Below, in pieces: positions 11,281-37,098 of a DNA stretch of 64,000 nt; the first letter of the stretch is position 1, and each line of letters opens with the position of its first letter. Source of the stretch: Cloeon dipterum. Its lineage: Eukaryota; Arthropoda; Insecta; Ephemeroptera; Baetidae. The stretch spans positions 12,080,501 to 12,144,500 of the forward strand of contig NC_088787.1 in assembly GCF_949628265.1 (NCBI RefSeq), written 5' to 3'. The translations under genes were made by a program, and so were the position numbers. The notes beneath the pieces were generated by a model. The model worked only from the letters and a program-made list of their open reading frames with translations, did no database searches and had not been told where the DNA came from.

Positions 11281-11701
11281 CCTTGTCATGCATCCTTGCA
11301 GAATTGCATTTGTTTTCACCCTGTATTTTTCTCCACTACTGGTTTTTTACTGTTTGAGCAAATCAATTTTTATCAATTTCTTGCGCATGAAATGAACTTT
11401 TGTCATTTCCTCCTAGGAATTAAGATATGAAATTAGAGGTCGGAAGTGGTCAAATTTTACATGCAGTATTTTCCTTTTAAATTTTCATTTGCTGCCTCAA
11501 TTTCAATAAATTTATCTCCGAATTTTTCTAGTCGCATGAGCAATTAATTAGAAAAATATTGAAAACTTAAGTGCGAATTTGGCCTGCAAGAAACTTGTAA
11601 AAATTGAAAAAAAGTTATTTCCACTTCACTGCATAATTTTAATTTGGATGTTTTGGAACCTTTTGTCCTTGACTTTAATAAAATATTAATGACTTATGAG
11701 C

Positions 11702-12128
11702 ACTGGCACGAAAAAGGGCGGCCAGAAATTAATGAGGGACGTGATTCATGTGCTAATGGCCTGAGCTTTATTTTATACAGAGCCGTCATTATTGTTTCCC
11801 ATTTTTGTCACTGTCAATGCGACCCATCGGGCCGAACGATTCGACAAGCTTAAAAGTGGCACACAAATTAAAATTAATTTTGCATTTAAAAATATTCAAA
11901 ATTCGTTAATAACAAAGCTAGAACTGACAATTATTATTAATAAATGCAAAATTAATTTTAATTAGTGTGCCACTTTTGACTTTGTCGAATCGTTCGGCCC
12001 GATGGGTCGCATTGACAGTGACAAAAATGGGAAACAATAATGACGGCTCTGTATAAAATAAAACTCAGGCCATTAGCACATGACACACGTCCCTCATCAA
12101 TTTCTGACCGCCCTTTTTCGTGCCAGTG
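11702..12128. repeat. Long inverted repeat (about 190-bp arms, short loop)
   Basis: The arm from CACTGGCACGAAAAAGGGCG to about 11893 reappears inverted, nearly unchanged, at about 11940-12128. The middle of the arms includes ATGCGACCCATCGGGCCGAA and its complement. It lies inside the larger TIR element and would fold into one hairpin. Confidence 0.9.
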
Positions 12129-12656
12129 TCGCTGTGGCTCGCCGGGACGACCATTCGATTAAGTGGCCAACATGTTGTATTGTCTAGTGCTGATTATAAG
12201 TATTTCCCTACTTAAACCCAACTTTGTCTCAATCCCTGCTGTACGCTGAATGTATAATACAAACAACTGAATGCTGTGACTGTAATACATAAACCCAACT
12301 GCTTATATAATGTAAATAATTTTTTATAAGTTTTAAATTACTCTTGTGACTCAGGTGGTAAAAAAATATGTCTTGATATATAAATAAAATTTAAAAAATC
12401 AATGAAACAATTTTTCTAATTCAAAAAACCCTAAATTACCAAAATTCTACGGAAATTAGGAGATCATTTGATTTTCATTGGAAATTAATAATAATGCAAT
12501 GATAGCGGTCAATATTTGTGGCCAATATTAATACAATGTTAAAAAGCGTCACATTTTCACATTGATGCAATATTAAATACCAATATTAAAACAATAATGA
12601 TCATTGGGAAAAAACAATGGCCTAATATTAAAACAATGAAGATTTTTGGCAGGGTA

Positions 12657-13450
12657 TGCTTTGAATTTCTGAAAAAATTCACAATTTATTTCCCAACTTA
12701 TTTTGTAAGGGAATGTTCCTCATAGATTGCGACGAGAGAACTATTAAAATCCAGAGAACGCAATAATTGAAAACACGATCGTTTTATATTTTTTAGTATT
12801 TTATAAAAAAAACATTCTAAGCAATGTCTTTTTTCTACAGTGCATAACTCTAAACACTGAATGAGAAAAATGTTGAGCCTGAAATGAGCTGTCATTTATG
12901 GTAAAAACATAAATAAAAGAGTCAGCACATGAAAACACCAACAAGGTTTCGCACTCGCACACCATAATATAATCTGCATATGCAATTTAAAACCTTTCGA
13001 CGTAACGTAACAACAACATAGTTAAAATAGTAGTTCAAAGCCGCAAGGTCTGCTGTCAGTAAGTATAGCGCTGCATTATGATATTTATTTCCCTTGTGGC
13101 GAGATATAAATTAATGGAAAAGCGCTATACCGTATAAGGGATTATGTGTTCATATAGCCGCGAGTATGTTATGCCGGCAAGGGCTCTCGCGTCGCGCGAT
13201 CGAGGGGGCAGTTGCAGTTGGTGGTGCGAAAATCGATGACGTGCGCCGAGTGACCGATATGTGACATGTGTGCGTTACGCCGTGTGCCAATTGTGTAAGT
13301 GCAGACTCAGCGGAATAACACATAACACCTATATATATCATGGCTCTCGCAGGCGTGGGTGGCGTGTTACACAGTGTATGTCCATCACAGCCAATATACC
13401 TAGAGGGAGGCCATTTTCCGGATTTCCCAACGTAATATTAATTTTTAGTA
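12657..13450. other. Intergenic DNA, no gene seen
   Basis: AT-rich at first, with a GC-richer patch around 13140-13400. I see no exon or known family in it. Confidence 0.5.
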
Positions 13451-13751
13451 GAGGTCTGACTGAGCCGCGAGATTTAAGGTGGTGGCTGGCGAGTGCCGAG
13501 CCGGCTTAGCGGAATTTTTTGTCCGGCGGCAGCGGCTGGCCATTTTCACCGGCGGCTGGCGCGGCTGACCATATTTTAAACGGGAAGTTTGATGGTGCTT
13601 AACGGCCCTAAGACATTTTTTTCTCCTACACTTTTAATATTTGACCCTTTTTCATCGGTGGCTGGCACAGGTTCATAATAGCGGCTGCCCACGTGACCTT
13701 AATTTGCCGGCTGGCTCGGCGTAGCGCGGCTGGCTGACTGACTGAGACCTC
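13451..13751. mobile_element. MITE, GAGGTCT family, copy A
   Basis: Ends are GAGGTCT... and ...AGACCTC, each flanked by TA. The interior (GCCGCGAGATTTAAGG, GTGAAGTTTGATGGTGCTTAACGG-like, TTCTCCTACACTTTTAA, TTTTTCATCGGTGGCTGGC) matches copy B at 46960-47165 in the same orientation. Copy A holds about 95 bases more, partly repeats of GGCGGCTGGC. Confidence 0.85.
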
Positions 13752-14039
13752 TAGTCGGATTTCAATCATCTTTACATTTTTAATCTGTAAATCGAAATAA
13801 ACCGAATGATGTATTATTTTCATAATTTTGTAAATATTAATTATTTTGTCATTTTCAACCCTCCTATTATAGCGTGCCGTCAAATTGATGGGCATGAAAT
13901 TTTGAATATTTTAGAAAACAAATTTAAATTAAATTCACCCAAAAAATCGGGCAATTTTTAAAATTTTGATCTGAAATTTTCAGGTGGGCCGTTTGGGTTT
14001 ACTAGGGCAGCACCCCCACCAAAAATGACTGGTTTGATA

Positions 14040-14396
14040 AATGGTAAAATAATCTGAACTCTCGGATATAAAACAGCCTGAAATCCTCTAAATTCGCAAC
14101 CCCTTGTAAAATACACCGAGGTCCGAAATCGGCCGGCCGGCGGTCTCTGCGCCGACGCCGCGCAGCAGTTGAGGGAGAAGAGAGAGAGAAGAAAATAACA
14201 AAAAGTAGCAGCTGCGGAGAGACGGAAGAAAGCGAGCGACGTCAAGTGTCGCAGTCCAGTGAGCCAGGCGAGCCCGAGAAGACGCAGCCCGTGCCTCACG
14301 TTCCGTGCAAAATGACACAAAATTTGCGCAGATCGGCTGAGCACTAGAGCCCCTGGAGAGCAGACCTCATCGTCAGCGCAGTGGTGTTGTGAACAA
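14040..14396 (+). promoter_or_regulatory. Likely promoter and 5' UTR of the long Nedd4 form
   Basis: GC-rich stretch immediately before the Nedd4 ATG at 14397, in contrast to AT-rich DNA on its left. It has no TATA box, as expected for a broadly expressed gene. The open minus-strand frame across it is a composition effect. Confidence 0.4.
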
Positions 14397-28781
<14,385 letters not shown>

Positions 28782-31028
28782 GAGAGGTTATTGCACCACC
28801 TTGCCGTGATGCTTGCCCAGAGGCTAGATTTGTTGGTTTCTTTGTTCAGATTTTGATGTGAAACGGTAAAAGAAAGTTTTAATATCCTAAATTTACGCGC
28901 GAAAGGTGGTGATAATACGAGATTTTCATTTTTTATCAATTATGTGTAACTCGTTAAGTTAATTGGGCAATGCGACAACAACTGTGATTATTTCATTTAC
29001 CTGTTTTATAAATATACAGTACCATGTTAAAACTTTAAAAATACTATATATATATGTAAAGAAAATCCTTCCACAATCCTCATTAGAAGACATCAGATGT
29101 CACGTTGAAACGGAAAACGAACACACTACCCAGTCATTCCCACTTTTGCGATCTTGCAGTTACAAAGAAAACAAAACCAGCTTGTCATTCTGGAAACTTT
29201 TGAATAGCTTCTGCGAATTCTAAAATTTGAGCTCATCTTGAGGCACGTTTTCTACATTTTGTGCTTTGAGACTGAATAATTTTTAGCATTCAGCCGTGGA
29301 ACAAATAATTTGGTTTTTTTAACAGTGCAGCTTCTCCGAATATCATTCCTCTGGAGCTAATTCAGTTAGATGTGTGGAACAACGAGTGCCTCATTAAATA
29401 TTTTGCAGGTGTACGATTGAATGTACAATGCCATTTTATTATCTATTATTTTGTTTCCTTTTTTATTTGTGTTTTTGAAAAATTTCTTTAGTGCTGAACC
29501 AAAAAAAACGAATCACGTGGATTTTAACCTTTATTAGCTATCGCATACACTTGTGAGTAAATTCCAGTCAAAATCACCGCTTTACACACGCAAATGTGCT
29601 CGCTTTGTAAATAATAATGAATTTATAATACCTCGTTATGATATCAACTAAACGAATAAATAAAAATCTATATCAAATTTCAAAACTGCATTTTAACCAA
29701 TATCAACCCTAAAATCCACTTGAATTTTGGACATTTCAAACAACTCTACTTTTCATGCTTGCTCTTTAAGTCTGAAATCTAACAGGTTCATAAATCTAAT
29801 TCCTTTCTTCCCCTTCAACCCCTAAACCATCCCACATTTAAAGAAAATGGCAATTAAAACGTTTTGACAGCCAAATGTGCATCAAATTTTCAAAAATCGT
29901 CTTGTAATCTTCAATTGCATAGTGAGGGGGTGAGTTTTAAGGATTTGTTTTAGAGAAGAAAACAAGAAATTAGTGTAGATTCATTTCATTATGAGTTAAT
30001 ACTATACTTTCATGCAATTATTCTTCTAGAGAATTGACTTTCTCTTTTAAGGGTAATTTCTAGGGAATGAATATTGCAGGGATGTGGTAGAGCGCTGGTA
30101 GCTAATAATCTAATTTTCCTACCCTAGATCTCGTGATGGGGGTTGAAAAGGCAAAAAGTAAAAATAAATTATTTTTGCTCATTTTCCGGGGTTGATATTT
30201 ATGATAGTTACGTTGTACATCTAACGATTATTTTGTTTCAAGAAAAGACGCTAAGAGAATTATCCGCAGTGAATAAAAAAACAAGAAAAAAAGTATCAAA
30301 AGGGTGGTTTTTAGGCGGGTAAAATTATATTGGGGTTGTGGGGTATGCGAAAGACTCATTCCTTCTTCAAACAAATATCATTAAATCACGACAATGAGAT
30401 TTAAAAATAATTATTTTTCTTGAATTCATTGAAAATATACATGACTTAGCATTAAACAGGGTTGAAAGAGGGGATTCAAATGGAAAGTGGTAAATTTTGA
30501 CGGAAAAATCTTATAGAGAAGGGGAAAAAGAGGCAAATGGGGTTTTTTCAGATGTTGTTCACACAATCTTTTCTTAACTCCAAGCTAAAATGCTCATCTT
30601 AGAAGGTTAATTTATTTTTTGATAATTTAAAATTATTACTTATCTTTCGTAAAAAGGTTAATAGTGAAATAAAGCGATTTTTAGAAATTTCTCACATTTT
30701 GCGAGAGTGCGGCGCGGTCTATTTCGGAATTATACCGTCGCTGGCTGCATGATTTTATTTTTATCCAAGCATCTGCTCCTTGACTCTAATGCAAAATTTG
30801 TCTGTTTGTTTACACTTTGGTCGGGGTGGTTAGCACGCGTTCGATTCTTTTTTGAATTTCTCAACACCACGCCGACGGAAATAGCACGGGCGTCGGGCAG
30901 TCGCGCACATCGGATGTTCCTTTAAGACGGCGGGGGAGTAGCGCTAATTTTCCATCGAGTTGCGATTCAGTTCAACCTTGACTCCTCCAGGCCTTCCTTC
31001 GGTGTCAGTCCGTCGGATCAGCATCAGC
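28782..31028. other. Intergenic DNA between Nedd4 and the SLC5 gene
   Basis: AT-rich, with the Nedd4 3' UTR on the left. The last 300 bases (about 30700-31028) are GC-richer and probably hold the promoter and 5' UTR of the SLC5 gene. No exon or RNA gene can be supported in between. Confidence 0.55.
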
Positions 31029-34000
31029 ATGACGCAGCACGGCGGCATCTTCAGCCCCATCGACTACGCGCTGTTTGTCGTGTTGGTGGTGTCTTTTTCG
31101 CTCATCGGCATTTACTTCGGGTTTTTTGCCAAGCAGAAGCAAAACACGCGCAATGAATACCTCATTGGCAGCAAGGACATGGCCTTTTTTCCCATTCTCA
31201 TGTCCCTCGTGGCCAGGTATGTTGGTTGACCTTTGTGCGCTTCTCAGCTCGCCTCTTTCGAAATTTAAATATGTATTATGTTTTGGCAGCTTGGAAATGA
31301 TGCCAATGAACTAGAATTAAATTAGATGCAAAGTTAATTTTAATTTGTCTACTGGCTACGATTTCGTTTTTGAATACCCGATTACTTGTAATTAAGAAAA
31401 GCAGAAAACCTATTTTAAAGTGGATCTATACAGAGTGACAATTGAAAATTATTCTAATTGTTGGATGCATAATAATTAAGCAGTTGATCGATACACAGTT
31501 TGTTCTAAAATTTCTAATAATCAAAAAAGGACCTTCTTACAGCTAAAATTCGAATTTTTCAAACATTTTCTCCAAAATGTACAGCGCTTGACCGCATTTT
31601 CTTGGCAGATTTCAAATCGTCTTGTCGAGATCTGTCCAACAGCGCGAGGAAATATTTTAAGGAAACTCTTTGTTGTGAAATAAAAAAGTAGACATTATTC
31701 CTTACCATTTAAAAAGCATGCTGACTTTGCAGCCACTCTTCTCAAACATTTACATTGCCACTTTCGTCTTCAACTGAATCCTAAGGGACGAGTTCATGCA
31801 TTGGCAACAAGCAGCTTCCAGGATTTTGCTCTATTAATCCTTTTTTATTATCATGAACTTATTTTTCTAAACTGATCTGCTGCCCCTGCAAATTAATAAA
31901 AATTGAACAGGTGTCATAGCTGCTCTATTTGTGGGGCTGCACAAAAGAACGTGTTCCAAGCTGGAAGCAAAAATGGAACTAGAATCGCCTCTTTTTTCAA
32001 CAACTGTTCGCTTCCACATCGCGGCTCTTTGTTTTAACAAAAAGTTCCTATAACATTCCTAAGAGATGCAACCCTTGCGTTATTCCCGCTTCCAACGCCA
32101 AGTGGAGATGCGAATTCGCTTAAAAACCGTTATTTCGCTGTCAATCCGCTTCTCTGTTACTTTTGGAAGCGTTTTATTCCGCAGGGATATTTTCTTAGTA
32201 GCTATGCAGCTTGCTCGAGTCTCGTGTGCAGCAGGTTGCATTCCCACCTTTTCAGGGGCTGATGAAATGATGACTGCTGCATTCACATTGACACAATACA
32301 TTAAATTTTTAACAAATTTCAGCAATCGGCAACAATAGGAATTCACAGTTCAATTCATTTCCTGTGATGAAAATCGATTTTTAAATAACATTTTTTTCAA
32401 TCAAATTTACCGGTAAAAAAATTATTAAAAAAAAGATAGTGACGCGTAAAGTGGGAAGAAAGTGAATTCAATGATAAGATAATCTATCAACACTTTTAAC
32501 TTTATCTGAAGTAACATTTTATACCAAACTTAACTTTTGTGACAGAAAATATTTTTCAAGATAAAAATATGTCAAGGCGACCAATTTTTTTTCAATTTAG
32601 AATTTCAAATAATCCAATTTCGAAAAAGAATAAGCACATAAATATATTTGTTATATCAAATTGCGATATACAGCATCTATCCTGGAATTTTCGCTACGTT
32701 CGTTTTTGAGATATTTCAGGTCATAGGTAAAAGCCTGGAAATCGAAATATGAAGTGAACGCGAGATCTCGGCTTCTGCTGGTCAAAAATGCAAAAAGTGC
32801 AGCACACCATTTAACTCGTCACGAGTCCCTCTGACAAGCCAAAAAGGTTTCAGGCTGGTAACTTGAACCGTTTTCATCTCTAATCCCCCACACGCCTTAA
32901 AGGAATTAATTTTTCTGCGCTAATTGTAGCCTGAATATTTGAAATTAACGCACCCTCATCAACCCCTAACTCACCCCTTAAAAATAACCGATGGAAAAAT
33001 GAGGTTAGTGGTATTATGTTTTTTTAAAGAAAAAATAGGCAATAATCGCTCAATCTACAGATTTGTTGTTTTAATATTTTTTGGTTGAATAATTTTGCAG
33101 TGCAACTTCCGGAGTTACACTCCTCGGCGTACCGACCGAAATCTACACGTATGGAACGCAGTACGTGGTGCACATATTCACGGAGGTGCTCGTCTGCGTC
33201 GTAACAGCCTGGCTCTTCGTGCCTGTCTACTACAAACTTCAAGTCCCGACAACATACGAAGTAAATCATTTCCAGCTGTTGATTATTGAATTAATTTGAA
33301 TTTACAAGTACTTGGAACTGCGGTACGGGAAATCCGTGAAATACGTCTTATCTGGGATGTACTGCATAATGACGGTATGCATGGCTTTAAAGTCCATATT
33401 GATTAAAATGCTTTTATATACGTATTTGCAGAATTTGTACACGCCTATGGTGGTGTACGCCCCGGCGTTGGCACTCAGCCAAGGTATTTCAATTATCAGC
33501 TTGTTGTACAATGGCAATTAACAGTCAATATTTCGCAAGTTACCGGCGTCAACATCTACCTGATAACCACTGTCACCACATCTATATGCATTTTTTATAC
33601 ATGCATTGTAAGCCATATATATTTTGGTTTTCATTTCGCGGAAATTATCGGAAAATTTTCAAGGGAGGATTCCGAGCCGTGGTTTGGACCGACACCCTGC
33701 AAACGTTTGCCATGATCATTGGGGTGGTCGTTGTGGTTATTCTCGGCACAATTGAAGTCGGTGGAGTCACGGAAGTTTTTAACAGAGCCGATGAGAGTGG
33801 TCGCTTGGTATTTTTCAAGTAAATTATTCACACACAGAGGCAGTCCGATATTTAATCTCAAAATCTGCAGCATGGATCCAAGCCCATTTGCTTATTACAC
33901 CTTTTGGAACGTGATGGCCGGCGGATTTTTCGGCTGGTTAGCGGGTATGGCCAGCAACCAGGCGTCGCTCCAGCGGTGCCTGGCGCTTCCCACACTGGAA

Positions 34001-36437
34001 AAGGCTCAGAGGTGCAATTTTTTTAACACGCACACGACGAATTTATTCAATTTCTTTTATACACAGGGCGACGATTATCACGTCTTTTGGCTCGGCGACG
34101 TTTGTGCTGTTCAGCGTGTATACTGGCATCACTTTGTACGCAAAATACCATGACTGCGATCCTCTGGTTTCAGGAGTAATGTTTTATTTAATTGCTTCAA
34201 ACAATTGATCAATGATTCCGCAGCAAGTGACGAAAATGGACCAAATCTTGCCCATGTTCGTCGCAGACATCGGATCTACAATTCCTGGTATCGCTGGAAT
34301 ATTCGTTGCAGGAATTTTCAGTGCGGCATTGAGGTAAAAACATTATTTTGTGATCACTTCTAAAAATCGAGGAAATTTATTTCAGCTCGCTCTCGACAAC
34401 GCTGAATGCCGTGTCCGGCGTCTTTTTAAATGACGTTATCAACCCGTTGTTGAAAGAGCCCCTGAGTGAAAAGCACTCCAGCTGGGTTTTAAAGGGAACC
34501 GTTTTAGTGCTGGGATTGCTGGCAATGGGACTGGTCTTCATTTTGCCTCATCTCGGAACAATTTTCCAGGCAAATATTAAAAATAAAAAATATTATCTCT
34601 TAATAAGATTTCATGGTCGTCTGACTCAGGTTACGAGAATTTTAGGCGGCGTAACAGTTGGAGCACGACTTGGAATTTTCCTCTTTGGCGTCCTTGTGCC
34701 TTGGTTTAATGAAAAGGTGAACTTCATTTTTCTTTTAAATTTTAATACACAAAGAAAATTCATATGTGAATTTAAAAACCAAAAAATGAAACCAAAAATC
34801 TTCACTTTAGCGCCGATTTTAGGGCGTTGGCGGGGGCGGCGGTGGTGGCAAAGGGACTTTATAAAAGACGCAGATTTTTTGGCGAGTCTGATTAACAGTT
34901 TTCCGTCGTACGACCCATAGGAGCCGAGTTATTAATTCTTAGAGTCGAAAAAACGTGAATTGTGACACTTGCCAACTGCCCCTATGGGCCGGAGGGCGCT
35001 GATTCCGGTACCAATCGACGTCTCTAGATTGATGCACGTTCACCGTGTGCTATTTTCGAAAATTTTTCGCATTTGTACAATTTTTGTTTCTACCAAAATT
35101 TCGGTAAACTCAAATTTAAAAATAAAAAATCCCCTCGACACAGATTTTCCCGGAAATTCCACCTAGTCATCTGAGCCATGCAGGCATTACATAGAAAAAG
35201 TTTTATCAAAATTGGTCGCTCTCAGTTTATTTTTTACGGTATAGTGGAACTTTTCGGTTTTTACGTCGACTTCCGGATTCCGGTCACCACATCTCGCGAT
35301 CGGGGGAAACATTCGACCAACCCCATACAGTCGTTGCGCAATTTATCTGGTAACATGTTGAGAAAAACATGATTAGTGGACATTCCCCATTAAGGCGAAA
35401 AAAATCCCAATTTTTCTGAACGGGGAAAACCACCGGTTCCATCGCACGCGCAGGTTCACCAGTCCACCGCCGGTCTACATAGAAACCGATTTTTAGATTT
35501 TTCGCACCCATAAAATTTTTTAAATTAATTTGTTCCGTTGTTTTACTTTGAACGACTCGTAACGTTTTCGTGCGAAAATGGTTTTCTCTTTGTTATACAA
35601 TTTGGTCGCTCGTCCGATCGTCGACCACGACCCCTCATCGGACACGCGTCTTTGACCTACGGGGTACTCTTTTCAGGGTGGTTCATCCCCGTGGCCTTGG
35701 ATCCGCTCCCAGACTGGTTTTTAATGCTTTATTTTCTCACCAATTTCGAGCACTTTCGGCGATAATCAGCGACGATTTTGTACCCTTGCCTTTCACCGAC
35801 CTTCCTCAGGTCGCACGACCAAAGATCCGACCCTGCATGGTTTTTTGTGTTTTACCGGCGTAGTCGCTTATAATTTAGTCTTTTTGTCCGTTTCACCCTC
35901 GACGGATAGTTGTTTGAAGGGCCCAAGAGGCGCTTGATAAGTCTGTTGTGCGGTATAGATAAATTTTTAATTTCTCTCTAGGCTGTGATTTATGGCGGAA
36001 TAACAAGCGCCCTTCTGATGTCCGTCGTGGTCATTGGACAAGGGCGCGCGGCAGCTTCCAAGGACCTCGTGTGGCCGAAGATGCCCATCTCCGTGGAGGG
36101 CTGCGCCCCCTCCCTCATTTCCAACCTCAACACCAGCTACATTTACGAGCCAGAGTACACTCAAGGAGTCAACAACGACGTCTTTTGGCTTTTCAGGATC
36201 GCGTATAGGAACAACGTCATGATCAGCTTCGCTCTGATGATCGTGGCCACGACGATCGCGTCGTTCATCGTGGGGTTCAACGACCCCAGGGATATGAACC
36301 ACGATTTGTTCAGCCCTTGCATCAGGCGCTTTTTGCCAGCGTCCAGGGTGAAAAAGGATCAAGAGCAGGAGCAGGAACAGGTTGACACCAGAAAAATCAG
36401 ATTTTTTTTAATTCCTTCCTTGACATTATTAAAATAA
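31029..36437 (+). CDS. SLC5-family sodium-coupled (monocarboxylate-type) transporter
   Basis: Sodium/solute symporter of the plasma membrane, closest by eye to SMCT/SMVT (SLC5A5/6/8/12) proteins. Exons: 31029-31216, 33101-33260, 33309-33374, 33432-33483, 33540-33607, 33664-33818, 33871-34011, 34067-34175, 34224-34333, 34386-34569, 34630-34716, 35982-36437; 591 aa, usual family length. Motifs: MTQHGGIFSPIDYALFVVLV as first segment, EYLIGSKDM, GVPTEIYTYGTQY, GGFRAVVWTDTLQTFAM, NQASLQRCLALPTLEKAQR, SSLSTTLNAVSGVFLND. About 13 hydrophobic segments are expected. Intron 34570-34629 appears to be GC-AG. Intron 34717-35981 carries a transposon. The C-terminus after DQEQEQEQ is atypical. Substrate is not readable. 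Confidence 0.92.
31530..31870. repeat. Dispersed repeat (family also at 51815-52145, 37400-37560, 20250-20440, 16080-16220)
   Basis: Shared blocks with 51815-52145 include ATTTTCTTGGCAGATTT, CATTTGAAAAGCATGCT.ACTT.GCAGCCAC-like text, and CAACTGA.TCC..AAGGGA.GAGTT. The shorter copies share the TCCAACA.TGTGCGA and TGTGAAATAAATCGTGGTTTT blocks; the 16080 copy is inverted. Confidence 0.7.
32740..32930. repeat. Dispersed repeat, partner at 40650-40830
   Basis: GTGAACGCGAGATCTCGGCTTCTGCTG.TCA, CACCATTTAACTCGT and GCCAAAAAGGTTTCAGG occur in the same order and orientation at 40667-40790. Confidence 0.85.
34809..35870 (+). mobile_element. Dispersed element, long copy inside the SLC5 intron
   Basis: Inverted relative of 27591-28270, about 1.06 kb. 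It starts TAGCGCCGATTTTAGGG and ends TACCGGCGTAGTCGCTTA, so both ends share an (A)GCG... inverted start. CCCTATGGGCCGGAGGGCGC and GTGACACTTGCCAACTG match the other copy. It explains why this intron is 1.27 kb while neighbouring introns of this gene are 48-60 nt. Confidence 0.7.
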
Positions 36438-36454
36438 TTTAAAATCTTGAGCTC

Positions 36455-36660
36455 ATTTCCAAATTTTGAATTACAGCATGACCTTGGACCAAGGTCATGC
36501 TGTAATCAAGGCCATCAAATTTTGTGTCTCTTTGATCGGGCTCTGTGAGAGGAATCCAAAGCACCTTATTTTTTAAATTTATTACGGGAAAATGAGATGT
36601 ACTATTGTAAGGTCTCAAAGGTTTTCAAAACTATCCCGTAAAAATGAATATTTCGCGAAA
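36455..36660. repeat. Dispersed repeat, partner at 25655-25830
   Basis: Second copy of the TGATCGGGCTCTGTGAGAGGAATCCAAAGCA repeat; it lies in the 3' flank of the SLC5 gene. Confidence 0.65.
36471..36505. repeat. 35-base perfect palindrome with AAGGTCA half-sites
   Basis: Two 17-base arms around one central base: TTACAGCATGACCTTGG, A, then its exact complement. Each arm contains AAGGTCA (TGACCTT), the core of nuclear-receptor monomer sites. It lies just past the SLC5 stop, at the edge of a dispersed repeat (to about 36660). Confidence 0.95.
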
Positions 36661-37098
36661 AATATTATGATGCAATCTTCTACAAAATACTGAGGATTAA
36701 CTTTCGTTTAGCTTGCATGAACTCATGCCAATTGTGTCCTCCAAAAACCGTGACATTTCGTCAAAATCCTCTGCTCATAAGGGATTTCATCTAATTCTTG
36801 CAATTCTAAATTTTTCTAGGAATTGGAGAGTCCTATCAGGGGAGAGTTGGAAACAGAAAAAGGACGACATTTCACTGAATCTTCAGTTTAATCACCTTTC
36901 CAAAACAACGCAAAAATATTTTGTATAATATTAAGACAATAAAAATTCTTAAATTGAAAACATTTATTAAATTAAACGTGCATGATGTTAATATTAGTCA
37001 GACTCTTAGTGTAACTTATTGAATATCGTATAAAACTAGGATTGCAGGAGTAACATAGCATAGAATAAATATATAATTTGAAATCTTCCAGCCTCGAC

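Larger units (their letters stand above)
10394..12654. mobile_element. 2.26-kb TIR element with TA target site (gene-carrying)
   Basis: CCCTGCCAAAAATCTTCATT at 10394-10413 is exactly inverted at 12635-12654, and both ends are flanked by TA, the duplication made by Tc1/mariner-like elements. Subterminal DNA on both sides is full of AATATTA/CAATATTG motifs. Inside lie a GC-richer region with a broken gene copy (about 10600-11280) and a long hairpin (11702-12128). No transposase is visible, so it is non-autonomous. It sits about 280 bp upstream of the SRFBP1 start. Confidence 0.82.
31217..33100 (+). other. First intron of the SLC5 gene (1.9 kb)
   Basis: Includes a dispersed repeat (31530-31870) shared with 51815-52145, and another (32740-32930) shared with 40650-40830. 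No exon is seen between them. Confidence 0.65.

Noticed and set aside
30085-30155. tRNA-like text (GGGATGTGGTAGAGCGCTGG)
   Set aside because: Resembles an A box by chance; no matching acceptor stem, anticodon arm or T arm follows.
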